Notes under the pieces: model-generated
Seen by the model: the letters and a program-made list of their open reading frames with translations, nothing else
Told to the model about the DNA's origin: nothing
Database searches by the model: none
Translations under genes and position numbers: made by a program
Assembly (NCBI GenBank): GCA_965227335.1
Contig: CBDDFV010000009.1
Coordinates: 1-64,000 of the forward strand
Direction: 5' to 3'
Source of the DNA: CBDDFV01 sp965227335
GTDB lineage: Bacteria; Planctomycetota; Phycisphaerae; Phycisphaerales; SM1A02
DNA length: 64,000 nt
Shown here: in pieces, positions 37,189 through 44,414 of the stretch
Position numbering within the stretch: position 1 is the first letter of the stretch
Layout: each line of letters starts with the position of its first letter

Positions 37189-37758
37189 TCAGAGAAGATC
37201 GCTGAATTCACTCAACCGCATGACCGTTTCTGGCAGCCGTTGCTGCGCCAGCGCCTCAAGGAACTCGTCCACGGTCTTCTCGGGATTCTGCAGCGCGGCG
37301 CGCTGGCGCTTTGCGGCTTCGCACACAGCGCCGGCGTTCAGGTCGAGCAGGTGGGTGATGAACTCGTCGGGATGCTGTGCCTCGATGCCGAGTGGTGCAA
37401 GCACGGCCTCCGGGAAGTCAGCGAGATTGAACGTCACGATCACGTGGGCGCGCGTTCGGATCGCCGCGGCGAGCACGTGCCGGTCGTTCGGGTCCGGCAG
37501 TTCGAGTCCGTCGATGATCTTCTCGTATCCGCTGACGAGACAGTCCCGAACGTGAGCGTTCATCAGCGTCCGGGTGCGCTCGAGTTGCTCCCGCGTCAGA
37601 TCCTCCCGCTCCCGCAGGACGGCCGAAATCCACTCTTCGTGGATCTGGTCGGTCCACCTCGCACGAAACAGATCCGTCATTGCGACGCGCATGAGCAGAT
37701 CGCGCAAGGGTGCCGGATAGAGGACGCAGGCGTCGTAGAGCGCTGTGAAGGTCGCCAT
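37189..37758 (-). CDS. PIN-domain ribonuclease toxin
   Basis: A 189-residue PIN-domain protein. The first acidic residue is in TALYDACVLYPAPLRDLL near residue 9, further ones are in EEWISA, LELPDPNDRHVLAAAI (the D-x-D-R core) and VTFNLADF. PIN toxins cleave RNA, often tRNA. It lies 38 bases after the excisionase-like antitoxin gene on the same strand and is somewhat longer than the VapC average, resembling the PIN_3-type toxins paired with such antitoxins. A stability or defence module of the prophage. Confidence 0.82.
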   Translation of the reverse strand: MATFTALYDACVLYPAPLRDLLMRVAMTDLFRARWTDQIHEEWISAVLREREDLTREQLERTRTLMNAHVRDCLVSGYEKIIDGLELPDPNDRHVLAAAIRTRAHVIVTFNLADFPEAVLAPLGIEAQHPDEFITHLLDLNAGAVCEAAKRQRAALQNPEKTVDEFLEALAQQRLPETVMRLSEFSDLL

Positions 37759-37796
37759 CGGTCGAGTCTCTTCTGATCGCCCGCATCAAGCGGCGC

Positions 37797-38252
37797 TCAG
37801 TAACCCATGTCGAGTTCCTGGGCCTGCTTGGTGAGTTCGTCGAGAGCCTCGTGCCGCTGGGCGTCCATCTTCTTCTTGTATGCGATCAGGTCGCTGAACA
37901 AGATCCGGCGATGCGTTCCCACCTTGTGGAACCGGATCTTCTTCTCGTCGAGCAGCTTGACAAGGAATGGGCGCGACACGCCCAGCAGGTCGGCGGCCTG
38001 CTGTGACGTGAGCTGCGCGTGTATCGGCATCAGTGTGACGGCGTTCCCTTCGGCCATTTGTGCGAGCAGGTGGACCAGCAGCCGAACGGCGGCCGCGGGC
38101 AGCAGAATGTCCGGCTCATCATCGTCCTCGATGCGCACCCGGAGATCGGCCTTCATGTACGGGGACAGCCGACGGCTCGACTCGCGGGCGAGCCGGATGT
38201 CGTGCTCTGATGGGGGAACGGGGCCCGGTCGCTGAGTCGCCATGGTGGACAT
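37797..38252 (-). CDS. Excisionase/HTH-type antitoxin
   Basis: A 151-residue protein with the MerR/excisionase-type helix-turn-helix TSQQAADLLGVSRPFLVKLLDEKKIRFHKVGTHRRI in the second half. The N-terminus is helical and acidic. It is the probable antitoxin of the PIN toxin, and represses its own operon in related pairs. ATG 38252 is preceded by GAGGAG nine bases upstream; a second ATG at 38243 exists. Confidence 0.8.
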   Translation of the reverse strand: MSTMATQRPGPVPPSEHDIRLARESSRRLSPYMKADLRVRIEDDDEPDILLPAAAVRLLVHLLAQMAEGNAVTLMPIHAQLTSQQAADLLGVSRPFLVKLLDEKKIRFHKVGTHRRILFSDLIAYKKKMDAQRHEALDELTKQAQELDMGY

Positions 38253-38275
38253 CGTGTTGGTCTCCTCACCCAGAC

Positions 38276-38293
38276 TAGACAGGGTATCGTCTA
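38276..38293 (-). promoter_or_regulatory. Candidate operator of the toxin-antitoxin operon
   Basis: TAGAC (38276-38280) and GTCTA (38289-38293) form an inverted repeat with an 8-base spacer, about 25 bases upstream of the antitoxin start. Autoregulation by the HTH antitoxin would fit; the repeat is short. Confidence 0.35.
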
Positions 38294-38449
38294 TCTGCAA
38301 TAATCGCAACCACTGAAATATACGAATTCGACCCCCGGCGGTTCGCCCCGACGACTCAGAATCCCGGGCTTGTTGCCCGGAAGCCCGTTTATCGGGTCCT
38401 GATGGCCGTTCTCAGGAGGCCGCTGCCCCGCTTCGAGCAAGGAGGCCAG

Positions 38450-39616
38450 ATGGCCCGGAAGCAGTACCTGAAGCACTTCGACAGCCCCGACGTCCTGAAC
38501 CGGATTGAGGCCGGCCGCCTCATGACCCTGATCCAGGATCACGCCGACTTCTTCGCCGGTCACGGCTACGAGTTGCCCTCCGACCCCGCGGACCTTGATG
38601 TCCAGCAGCTCGCGATCCTCCTCCTCGAACCGCAGCCCGACACGCCCTCCGAGTTGGTTGATGCCCTCACCCACATCCACGAGGTCGTGACCAACAACAA
38701 CATCGGCCTGCTGATCGAGCAGGCGCGGAGCGCGGGCGTTGACGTGCCCCGCGGTGACGACTACTCGGCTGAGGACGTCGCGGTGATGATCTGGCTCGAG
38801 CAGCCCGGTCTGCTGCGCCGGTATCACGCCGAGCATGTCGTGCTGCGACGCCGGGCCTTCGTGACGTACATGCTCGACGAGGACGCCGTCCTCGTCCGGC
38901 CTGGCTCACTCGTCGAGCCCCTGCATGCGCTGAGCGACGCGGTCGGGACCTGGTATCGCGACGAGTACGATCGCGGCGAGGGCGCGCACGTCATTCCGTT
39001 CGACACAGAGCGTGAACTTCGCCTCGTCGTGCCGCATGGTGCGCCATACAAGCGCGAGGGCTGCTTCGAAGAGGGGTCGCCGAGTTCGGTCGCCTTCCGT
39101 CCGATGCAGTTCGCGTACGCCGTACTGGACTGGGAGGCGTGGGAACTGCGCGTGAACGCCGACACCAAGGGGCAGCTCGATATGTTGCGCCAGTTCGTCG
39201 GGAGCTACCTGTTCGCGCAGCCGGACATGTTCTGCGAGCGCGAGAAGTACACGCTCGACCCGTTCCGGGAAGGCCGTCGCTCGTTGGTCTGCACGGACGT
39301 GCCCGGGCTGGACCGGGTGACGCTGACGTCGCTCGTCATGGGATTCGGTGGTCCGTACGGCAGGAAGCGCATCGAGAAAGCGGACGACCTCCTCCTGGCG
39401 CTGGAGCGAGAGGGAGAATCGATCCCCGACCGGGCTGACCTGCTGGACGCGAGGCTGGAGTTCGTCTTCTCCGGATCGCGAAAGCCCCGGCCGGTGCATG
39501 TCTCGCGAGGCAACCGCGCAACGTACACCCGCAGTTCGGATGCCCTCGTGATCGAGGACTTCCTGCAGAAGCGAGGACTGTCGAGAGAGGTGAGGCGACG
39601 TGTGGCAAGCGCTTGA
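38450..39616 (+). CDS. Unknown protein A of a two-gene prophage module
   Basis: A 388-residue soluble protein not recognised. It begins MARKQYLKHFDSPDVLNRIEA; AAGGAGG lies just before the ATG at 38450, which decides this start over the ATG at 38402. Phrases such as AILLLEPQPDTPSELVDALTHIHEVV and AVLDWEAWELRVNADTKGQ suggest mixed alpha/beta domains. The C-terminus is basic and may bind nucleic acid (SRGNRATYTRSSD). It overlaps the next gene by 17 bases and must be cotranslated with it. Confidence 0.6.
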   Translation: MARKQYLKHFDSPDVLNRIEAGRLMTLIQDHADFFAGHGYELPSDPADLDVQQLAILLLEPQPDTPSELVDALTHIHEVVTNNNIGLLIEQARSAGVDVPRGDDYSAEDVAVMIWLEQPGLLRRYHAEHVVLRRRAFVTYMLDEDAVLVRPGSLVEPLHALSDAVGTWYRDEYDRGEGAHVIPFDTERELRLVVPHGAPYKREGCFEEGSPSSVAFRPMQFAYAVLDWEAWELRVNADTKGQLDMLRQFVGSYLFAQPDMFCEREKYTLDPFREGRRSLVCTDVPGLDRVTLTSLVMGFGGPYGRKRIEKADDLLLALEREGESIPDRADLLDARLEFVFSGSRKPRPVHVSRGNRATYTRSSDALVIEDFLQKRGLSREVRRRVASA

Positions 39617-40601
39617 GGACCGCCAGTGCTGGGATGACACTCGAAACGGATGGGCATCCGACTCGGGAGTGCCTCTGCGATGGCTGCATCCCACTGACCA
39701 TCTCGCGGCATCGATCACCCTGGCGGACGGGCGCACGCTCCCGATCATCGAGCATCCCGACGGTGAGGTCATCGCGGTGTGCCCGGAGACGGGTTCGCGG
39801 ATCGACGTGGATCCGGGCGACCGGGTGATCTACGAGTTCGACGTCGATGGATCGCTGCAGGCGCTGGCTCGTGCGTGTGATCTCCGGGGCAATCACGAAC
39901 GAGTGGCTCAACGACTATGGCGGCTGGGCGACTGGGCACCGATCGCCGGCGATGCATTCCCGGTCTTCATGTCGCTGGCCGGCAACACTCGGGAGTTCGA
40001 ATCTCATGCGGGCATCGCGGCTTCGCGATCAGGCGGGCCGTTCGTCCTTCTCTCCGGCTCTGGACGGTGGCACCGCGATCCGACGCGCAGCGTTGCGAAC
40101 GGAACCCGGAGTGCGATTGCATCGATCCGCAGCCTGGTCGAGGTGAAGCCGGATGGTGCGATCGTTCAGGCGCGAACGATGAACGATGCCCTGCCGAGCT
40201 TCCTCGCCGAGCACTCGCCAGTCGCTGCGGGGGTCGCGCAATCGGAACGGTTCCCGACGCCGCCCGGATCCTCGTGGTCTGACGTGCAGATGCGGTTCAT
40301 CGACGGCCACACCGTTCGTATCACTGTCGGCGAGGTCGTCAGGCACATGACCTACCACGACATGGGGCTCGAGGTGAAGCGGTCGAAGAAGCCCGATGTT
40401 CAGTTCGAGCTGCTGCGCGTGTTCGCTGAAGCAGGCGGCGAACTCGACTGGAAGACGCACGGCGCCGATCGGGCAAACCAGAAGCGGCGCGAGCGACTTG
40501 CCGCCGCCCTCCAGGACCTCTTCCGAATCGAAGGCGATCCCTTCGAGTACGACGCCAGCCTGAAGGGCTGGCGGACGCGATTCTCCGTCGAGTCGGACTG
40601 A
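39600..40601 (+). CDS. Unknown protein B of a two-gene prophage module
   Basis: A 333-residue protein not recognised, starting with GTG inside the previous gene. The N-terminal half contains ADGRTLPIIEHPDGEVIAVCPE, beta-rich. The end, SDVQMRFIDGHTVRITVGEV and VQFELLRVFAEAGGELDW, looks like a winged-helix domain, which ends in RRERLAAALQDLFRIEGDPF. The pair with protein A sits with the toxin-antitoxin genes near the integrase, where phages carry accessory and defence genes. Confidence 0.6.
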   Translation: MWQALEDRQCWDDTRNGWASDSGVPLRWLHPTDHLAASITLADGRTLPIIEHPDGEVIAVCPETGSRIDVDPGDRVIYEFDVDGSLQALARACDLRGNHERVAQRLWRLGDWAPIAGDAFPVFMSLAGNTREFESHAGIAASRSGGPFVLLSGSGRWHRDPTRSVANGTRSAIASIRSLVEVKPDGAIVQARTMNDALPSFLAEHSPVAAGVAQSERFPTPPGSSWSDVQMRFIDGHTVRITVGEVVRHMTYHDMGLEVKRSKKPDVQFELLRVFAEAGGELDWKTHGADRANQKRRERLAAALQDLFRIEGDPFEYDASLKGWRTRFSVESD

Positions 40602-40603
40602 CC

Positions 40604-40744
40604 CCAGCGACATGTCGCTGGCCGGCCCGACCGGCTGGTTAACTTTCTGCGGATTGGAAACGACCTTGCGACAGGCAGTTGCGCTGTCGCGCGTTGTCGT
40701 CTGCGCGCTCGCGATCGACATGTCGGCAGTCGATCGCGACAGGC
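40604..40744. repeat. Cluster of palindromes before the sigma-factor gene
   Basis: CCAGCGACATGTCGCTGG (40604-40621) is a perfect 18-bp palindrome. Its core CGACATGTCG returns at 40716-40725, inside the inverted repeat GCGATCGAC (40711-40719) / GTCGATCGC (40729-40737). GCGACAG (40668-40674) pairs with CTGTCGC (40684-40690), and GCGACAGGC occurs directly at 40668 and 40736. These look like operators of a phage regulator in the 233-base gap. Confidence 0.6.
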
Positions 40745-40834
40745 CCGCAACCGTTGAATCTCACTCTCCACGCAGGGCTCCAAGTCGGACCTGTCGCCCT
40801 GTGGCGCCTTGGCCAGACGGCCACGAGGTCCGAC

Positions 40835-41389
40835 ATGATCGCGATCCGCTCGACCACCGACACGACCAGCCACCCCGAACGACTCAGCAACCTCACCGAA
40901 CGCCGCATCCGATACCGGGCCGACCGCATCGCCCGGATCTTCCGCCTCTCGCTCCACGACCGGGATGATCTCCGCCAGGAGCTGTACCTCGTCGTGTGGG
41001 AGGCGCTGTCGAAGTACGACCCCAGCCGGGGATCGCTCGACGCATTCGCTCGCGGCGTCATGAACAACTGGTACCGCCAGAAGGCGCGGGAAATCCGCCG
41101 ATCTCGCAAGCGCGATCCCGGGTTCGTTTCGTTGCCGGAGCGAGACGCCGAGGCGACCGCGTTCATCGACCCGGCCGCGCGGCATGTCGAGGCCACCGAC
41201 CTCTGCCTTGACCTGCTGCCACGTCTCGCCGCGCTGCCGCGCGACCTGGCCGACATCGCGCTCGCGCGCGGCACCGGCATGAGCGCGCGAGAGATTGCCG
41301 ATGAGCGCGGCGTTCACCGCGGGACGATCCACCGTGCGATCCAGGTGATCCGTGACGAGCTCTCGGTGCTGAGTCCGATTGCCGCGTGA
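40835..41389 (+). CDS. Phage-encoded sigma-70 family (ECF-like) sigma factor
   Basis: A 184-residue protein. Region 2 is RIFRLSLHDRDDLRQELYLVVWEALSKYDPSRGS and LDAFARGVMNNWYRQKAREIRR (about 30-90). Region 4 is AREIADERGVHRGTIHRAIQVIRDEL near the end, a helix-turn-helix. It would direct host RNA polymerase to phage promoters, opening the early or late programme. The upstream frame goes 52 codons further but crosses the palindrome cluster, so the ATG at 40835 is chosen. Confidence 0.85.
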   Translation: MIAIRSTTDTTSHPERLSNLTERRIRYRADRIARIFRLSLHDRDDLRQELYLVVWEALSKYDPSRGSLDAFARGVMNNWYRQKAREIRRSRKRDPGFVSLPERDAEATAFIDPAARHVEATDLCLDLLPRLAALPRDLADIALARGTGMSAREIADERGVHRGTIHRAIQVIRDELSVLSPIAA

Positions 41390-41544
41390 ACCGCGCGACA
41401 GATTCGCGGGCGGGGCAGAGGGGTACTGGTGTGCCCCCTGTCCCCCGCACCGCGACCGACGCTCCGCTCGTCCGAACCGGACAGGGCGACTACGTCCGGG
41501 ACATCCATCCCCACGACCTGACCCGACCTCGACGGAAACGCCGA

Positions 41545-42363
41545 ATGAACACGCCTGATCGCCTCCACCTCGCCTTCCTCCTCAAGGAACCGGCCACGGT
41601 CTATCACGCCCGGGCGACCGAGCACCTCTCATCGCATGCGCTTGCCGACTTCAGGCGATGCCCGCTTCTCTTCCGGCGGAAGGAACTCGGCCTGATCCCT
41701 CGTCGCGACTCGCGGGCCTTCAGCATCGGGCGAGCAGCACACACTCTGATCCTCGATGGGCGCGCCCGCTACGAGACCGAGTTCGCAGTCGGCGGTCCGA
41801 TCAACGAGAAGACCGGCCGGCCGTTCGGATCGGCAACGAAGGCCTTTGCCACATGGGCCGCCAAGACCGGGAAAGAGGCCATCTGTGATGACGACGCAGC
41901 CGCGATCGAGGAGATGGCAGCCAGCGTTCGGCAGCATGCCTTCGCCACGGAACTGCTCGCGGAGGGCGTCGCCGAAGGCGTCGTGCGAGCCGTGTATCGC
42001 GGCCACCGAAGCCAGGCCCGAATCGACTGGCTCAATCCGATGCCCGAACGTGGCATCGTCGATCTGAAGACCTGCGACCGCATCGACGGCTTCGAGTTCG
42101 ACGTCAGCACCTTCGGCTACGCCCATCAGCTCGCCTTCTACCGCGCGCTCGCGGCCCTTGCCTGCGGCATCGTTCTTCCCGTCCACATCGTCGCCGTCGA
42201 GAAGCGCGAGCCGTACCGCTGCGGCGTGTGGGTCATCGCCCCGCGCGTGCTCGATGCGGCGCAGAAACAGAACGAGCAGGCGATGGACGAGCTGGCGCGG
42301 TGCCGCGAGACCGGTGCGTGGCCGACCGGCTTCGAGTCGCTGCGCCAGATCGATCGCCTCTGA
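41545..42363 (+). CDS. PD-(D/E)XK exonuclease of the RecE-like/DUF3799 type
   Basis: A 272-residue nuclease. An early LSSHALADFRRCPLLFRRKELG is the usual N-terminal helix, SIGRAAHTLILDG holds the conserved histidine, and the core SQARIDWLNPMPERGIVDLKTCDRIDGFEFD has D and D-x-K. The YAHQLAFYRAL motif follows. DUF3799 proteins are relatives of the RecE exonuclease and act in phage homologous recombination by 5'-3' resection. It precedes a Sak4-like ATPase, forming a recombination module. The start ATG at 41545 avoids a low-complexity upstream extension. Confidence 0.82.
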   Translation: MNTPDRLHLAFLLKEPATVYHARATEHLSSHALADFRRCPLLFRRKELGLIPRRDSRAFSIGRAAHTLILDGRARYETEFAVGGPINEKTGRPFGSATKAFATWAAKTGKEAICDDDAAAIEEMAASVRQHAFATELLAEGVAEGVVRAVYRGHRSQARIDWLNPMPERGIVDLKTCDRIDGFEFDVSTFGYAHQLAFYRALAALACGIVLPVHIVAVEKREPYRCGVWVIAPRVLDAAQKQNEQAMDELARCRETGAWPTGFESLRQIDRL

Positions 42364-42390
42364 CTACTCAGCGAAGGAGACATCCAGCAG

Positions 42391-43188
42391 ATGACCATGC
42401 TCGACCAGATCACGACCGGCCCTGTGCGGTGCCCGAGACGCACGCTCATCTACGGCGTGCAGGGCGTCGGCAAGTCCACGTTCGGCGCGATGGCGGAGAA
42501 GCCCATCTTCATCCAGACTGAGGACGGGCTGAACGACATTGACTGCAGCCGATTCCCGATCGCCACGTCGTACGCGGACGTGATGGCCGCGATCGGCACG
42601 CTCTATTCGGAGAAGCACGAGTTCGGCACGGTCGTCATCGACTCGCTCGACTGGCTCGAGCGCCTGATCTGGGTCGACGTGTGCGCGAAGCGCGGCGTCG
42701 AGTCGATCGAGGACATCGGCTATGCCAAGGGCTACATCTTCGCCCTCGCGCAATGGCGCGACGTGCTGGCAGGCCTCGACGCGCTGCGCAACGAACGGGG
42801 CATGGCAGTCATCCTCATCGCCCATGCGATGATCGAGAAGTTCGCCAACCCCGAGACGGACAGCTACGACCGCTACGTCCCTCGCCTCAACAAGCACGCG
42901 AGTGCGCTCGTCGCCGAGTGGTGCGACGAGGTGTTGTTCGCGACGTACCAGATCCACACGAAGACGACCGACGAGGGCTTCAACCGAAAGCGCACGCAGG
43001 GCATCGGCACCGGCGCGCGCATCCTCCGTACGTGCGAGCGGCCCGCCCATGCGGCGAAGAACCGGCTGAACCTCCCCGACGAGATGCCGCTCGACCACCG
43101 TCTCTACGCCGCCTACGCACGGGGGGAGGACCCCTTCGCCGGCGCTGCGGCCGCCACCACCGACGACCAGACCACCGAAGGAGCCTGA
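42391..43188 (+). CDS. AAA_24 / Sak4-like RecA-fold ATPase
   Basis: A 265-residue P-loop ATPase. Walker A is YGVQGVGKSTFG near residues 25-36, Walker B is FGTVVIDSLDWLERLIW near 75-90, and a conserved VILIAHAMIEKFANPE follows. It matches phage-encoded AAA_24 proteins related to Sak4, which anneal or exchange strands with single-strand-binding proteins in phage recombination. It lies between the RecE-like nuclease and the DUF669 gene (5-base gap), which supports that role. Confidence 0.85.
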   Translation: MTMLDQITTGPVRCPRRTLIYGVQGVGKSTFGAMAEKPIFIQTEDGLNDIDCSRFPIATSYADVMAAIGTLYSEKHEFGTVVIDSLDWLERLIWVDVCAKRGVESIEDIGYAKGYIFALAQWRDVLAGLDALRNERGMAVILIAHAMIEKFANPETDSYDRYVPRLNKHASALVAEWCDEVLFATYQIHTKTTDEGFNRKRTQGIGTGARILRTCERPAHAAKNRLNLPDEMPLDHRLYAAYARGEDPFAGAAAATTDDQTTEGA

Positions 43189-43192
43189 TCAC

Positions 43193-43642
43193 ATGGCAAC
43201 GCTCAACTTCAACGCCAACGACGTCGATCCCGCCGTCGGCTTCGACCCGGTGCCCGCGGGCAAGTACGTGGCTGTCATCACCGAGTCGGAGATGAAGCCC
43301 ACGAAGGCCGGCACGGGTCAGTACCTCCAGCTCACGTTCCAGATCATCGAGGGCGAGTTCAAGGGCCGCCTGCTGTGGGCCCGGCTCAACCTCCAGAACC
43401 CCAGCGAGATGGCCGTCAAGATCGCTCGGGCCGAGCTGTCCTCGATCTGCCACGCCGTCAACGTCATGGCGCCGAAGGACTCGCTTGAGCTCCACAACCT
43501 GCCGCTGGCCATCTCGGTCGGGTGCAAGAAGCGCGACGACACGGGCGACATCACGAACGAGATCAAGGGGTACGAGGCGAAGCAGCAACCGGCGCTGGCG
43601 ACCGCTGCCGCGAACGGGAGCACGCCGCCGTGGAAGCGCTGA
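43193..43642 (+). CDS. DUF669 family protein, possible single-strand-binding partner
   Basis: A 149-residue protein with the DUF669 pattern: VPAGKYVAVITESEMKPTKAGTGQYLQLTFQIIEGEFKGRLLWARLNL, then LPLAISVGCKKRDDTGDITNEIKGYEAK. DUF669 genes normally sit beside phage recombinase ATPases and are thought to act like SSB. The start follows the ATPase gene by four bases. The C-terminus is short and lacks the acidic tip of classic SSB. Confidence 0.82.
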   Translation: MATLNFNANDVDPAVGFDPVPAGKYVAVITESEMKPTKAGTGQYLQLTFQIIEGEFKGRLLWARLNLQNPSEMAVKIARAELSSICHAVNVMAPKDSLELHNLPLAISVGCKKRDDTGDITNEIKGYEAKQQPALATAAANGSTPPWKR

Positions 43643-43752
43643 GCGATCACCGCGGACCCGATGACGGACGTGCGGCGCGCGTGCGACAGCCGGCGCGCCC
43701 GAGCGGTGGCGAAAAGGCGGCCTCCGGCTGTAGACCCAAGGGGCCAACGTCA

Positions 43753-44184
43753 ATGAACCGCCCCCGCGATCCTGGCAGGGCACACGCCGGCCCACATGCC
43801 GGCGCTCCAGGGACGCGCGCCGCACTCCGTCTCGATCTGCCCTATCCACCGTCCGTGAATCACTACTACCGGCGCGTGGGCAACCGCACGTTGATCAGTC
43901 GAGAGGGGCGGGTGTACCGCAAGCGTGTGTGCCTCGCCCTGAAGGACAGGGTGAGCCAGGCGATCACGGGGCCGTTGCGAGTCCGGATCGACGTGCATCC
44001 ACCCGATCGGCGCCGCCGCGATCTCGACAACGCGATGAAGGCACTCCTCGATGCGCTCCAGCACGGCGGTGCCTACGAGGACGACAGCCAGATTGATCAC
44101 CTCGACATTCGGCGCGGCGCCGTTGTCTCGAACGGCACCGTCACGGTGACGTTGTACGAACTGGAGCCGGGGAGTGCGCCGTGA
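43753..44184 (+). CDS. RusA-like Holliday junction resolvase
   Basis: A 143-residue protein with LDLPYPPSVNHYYRRVGN at the front of the domain and the catalytic aspartate cluster RRDLDNAMKALLDAL with AYEDDSQIDHLDI. RusA cleaves Holliday junctions made in phage recombination and replication. The ATG at 43753 is preceded by AAGGGG. The frame upstream overlaps DUF669 and is not used. The TGA overlaps the GTG of the next gene. Confidence 0.88.
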   Translation: MNRPRDPGRAHAGPHAGAPGTRAALRLDLPYPPSVNHYYRRVGNRTLISREGRVYRKRVCLALKDRVSQAITGPLRVRIDVHPPDRRRRDLDNAMKALLDALQHGGAYEDDSQIDHLDIRRGAVVSNGTVTVTLYELEPGSAP

Positions 44185-44408
44185 ACACGACGCGCTGCTG
44201 CCATTGCGATCGGGAACTGAGCCGGTTCCGCCGCGGCACACACACGATGTGCTACGCGTGCATGGAGGCGCAGTTGCGCCGCAACGCGACGACGCAGGAG
44301 CGCAACACCGGTCGATCGTCGAGGAACGGCAACCTGATGAGTCGCGAACAGAAGGGCCGCAAGCAGCTCCCGAACTGGCAGTACCTGGAGGTCACCGATG
44401 GGAGCTGA
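44181..44408 (+). CDS. Small zinc-ribbon protein
   Basis: A 75-residue protein with two CxxC-type pairs in its first half, RCCHCDRELS and TMCYACMEA, a likely zinc ribbon, and a basic second half. It starts with GTG overlapping the RusA stop and ends six bases before the helicase gene. Probably a phage DNA- or RNA-binding accessory factor. No family name can be given. Confidence 0.65.
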   Translation: MNTTRCCHCDRELSRFRRGTHTMCYACMEAQLRRNATTQERNTGRSSRNGNLMSREQKGRKQLPNWQYLEVTDGS

Positions 44409-44414
44409 GTTCTG

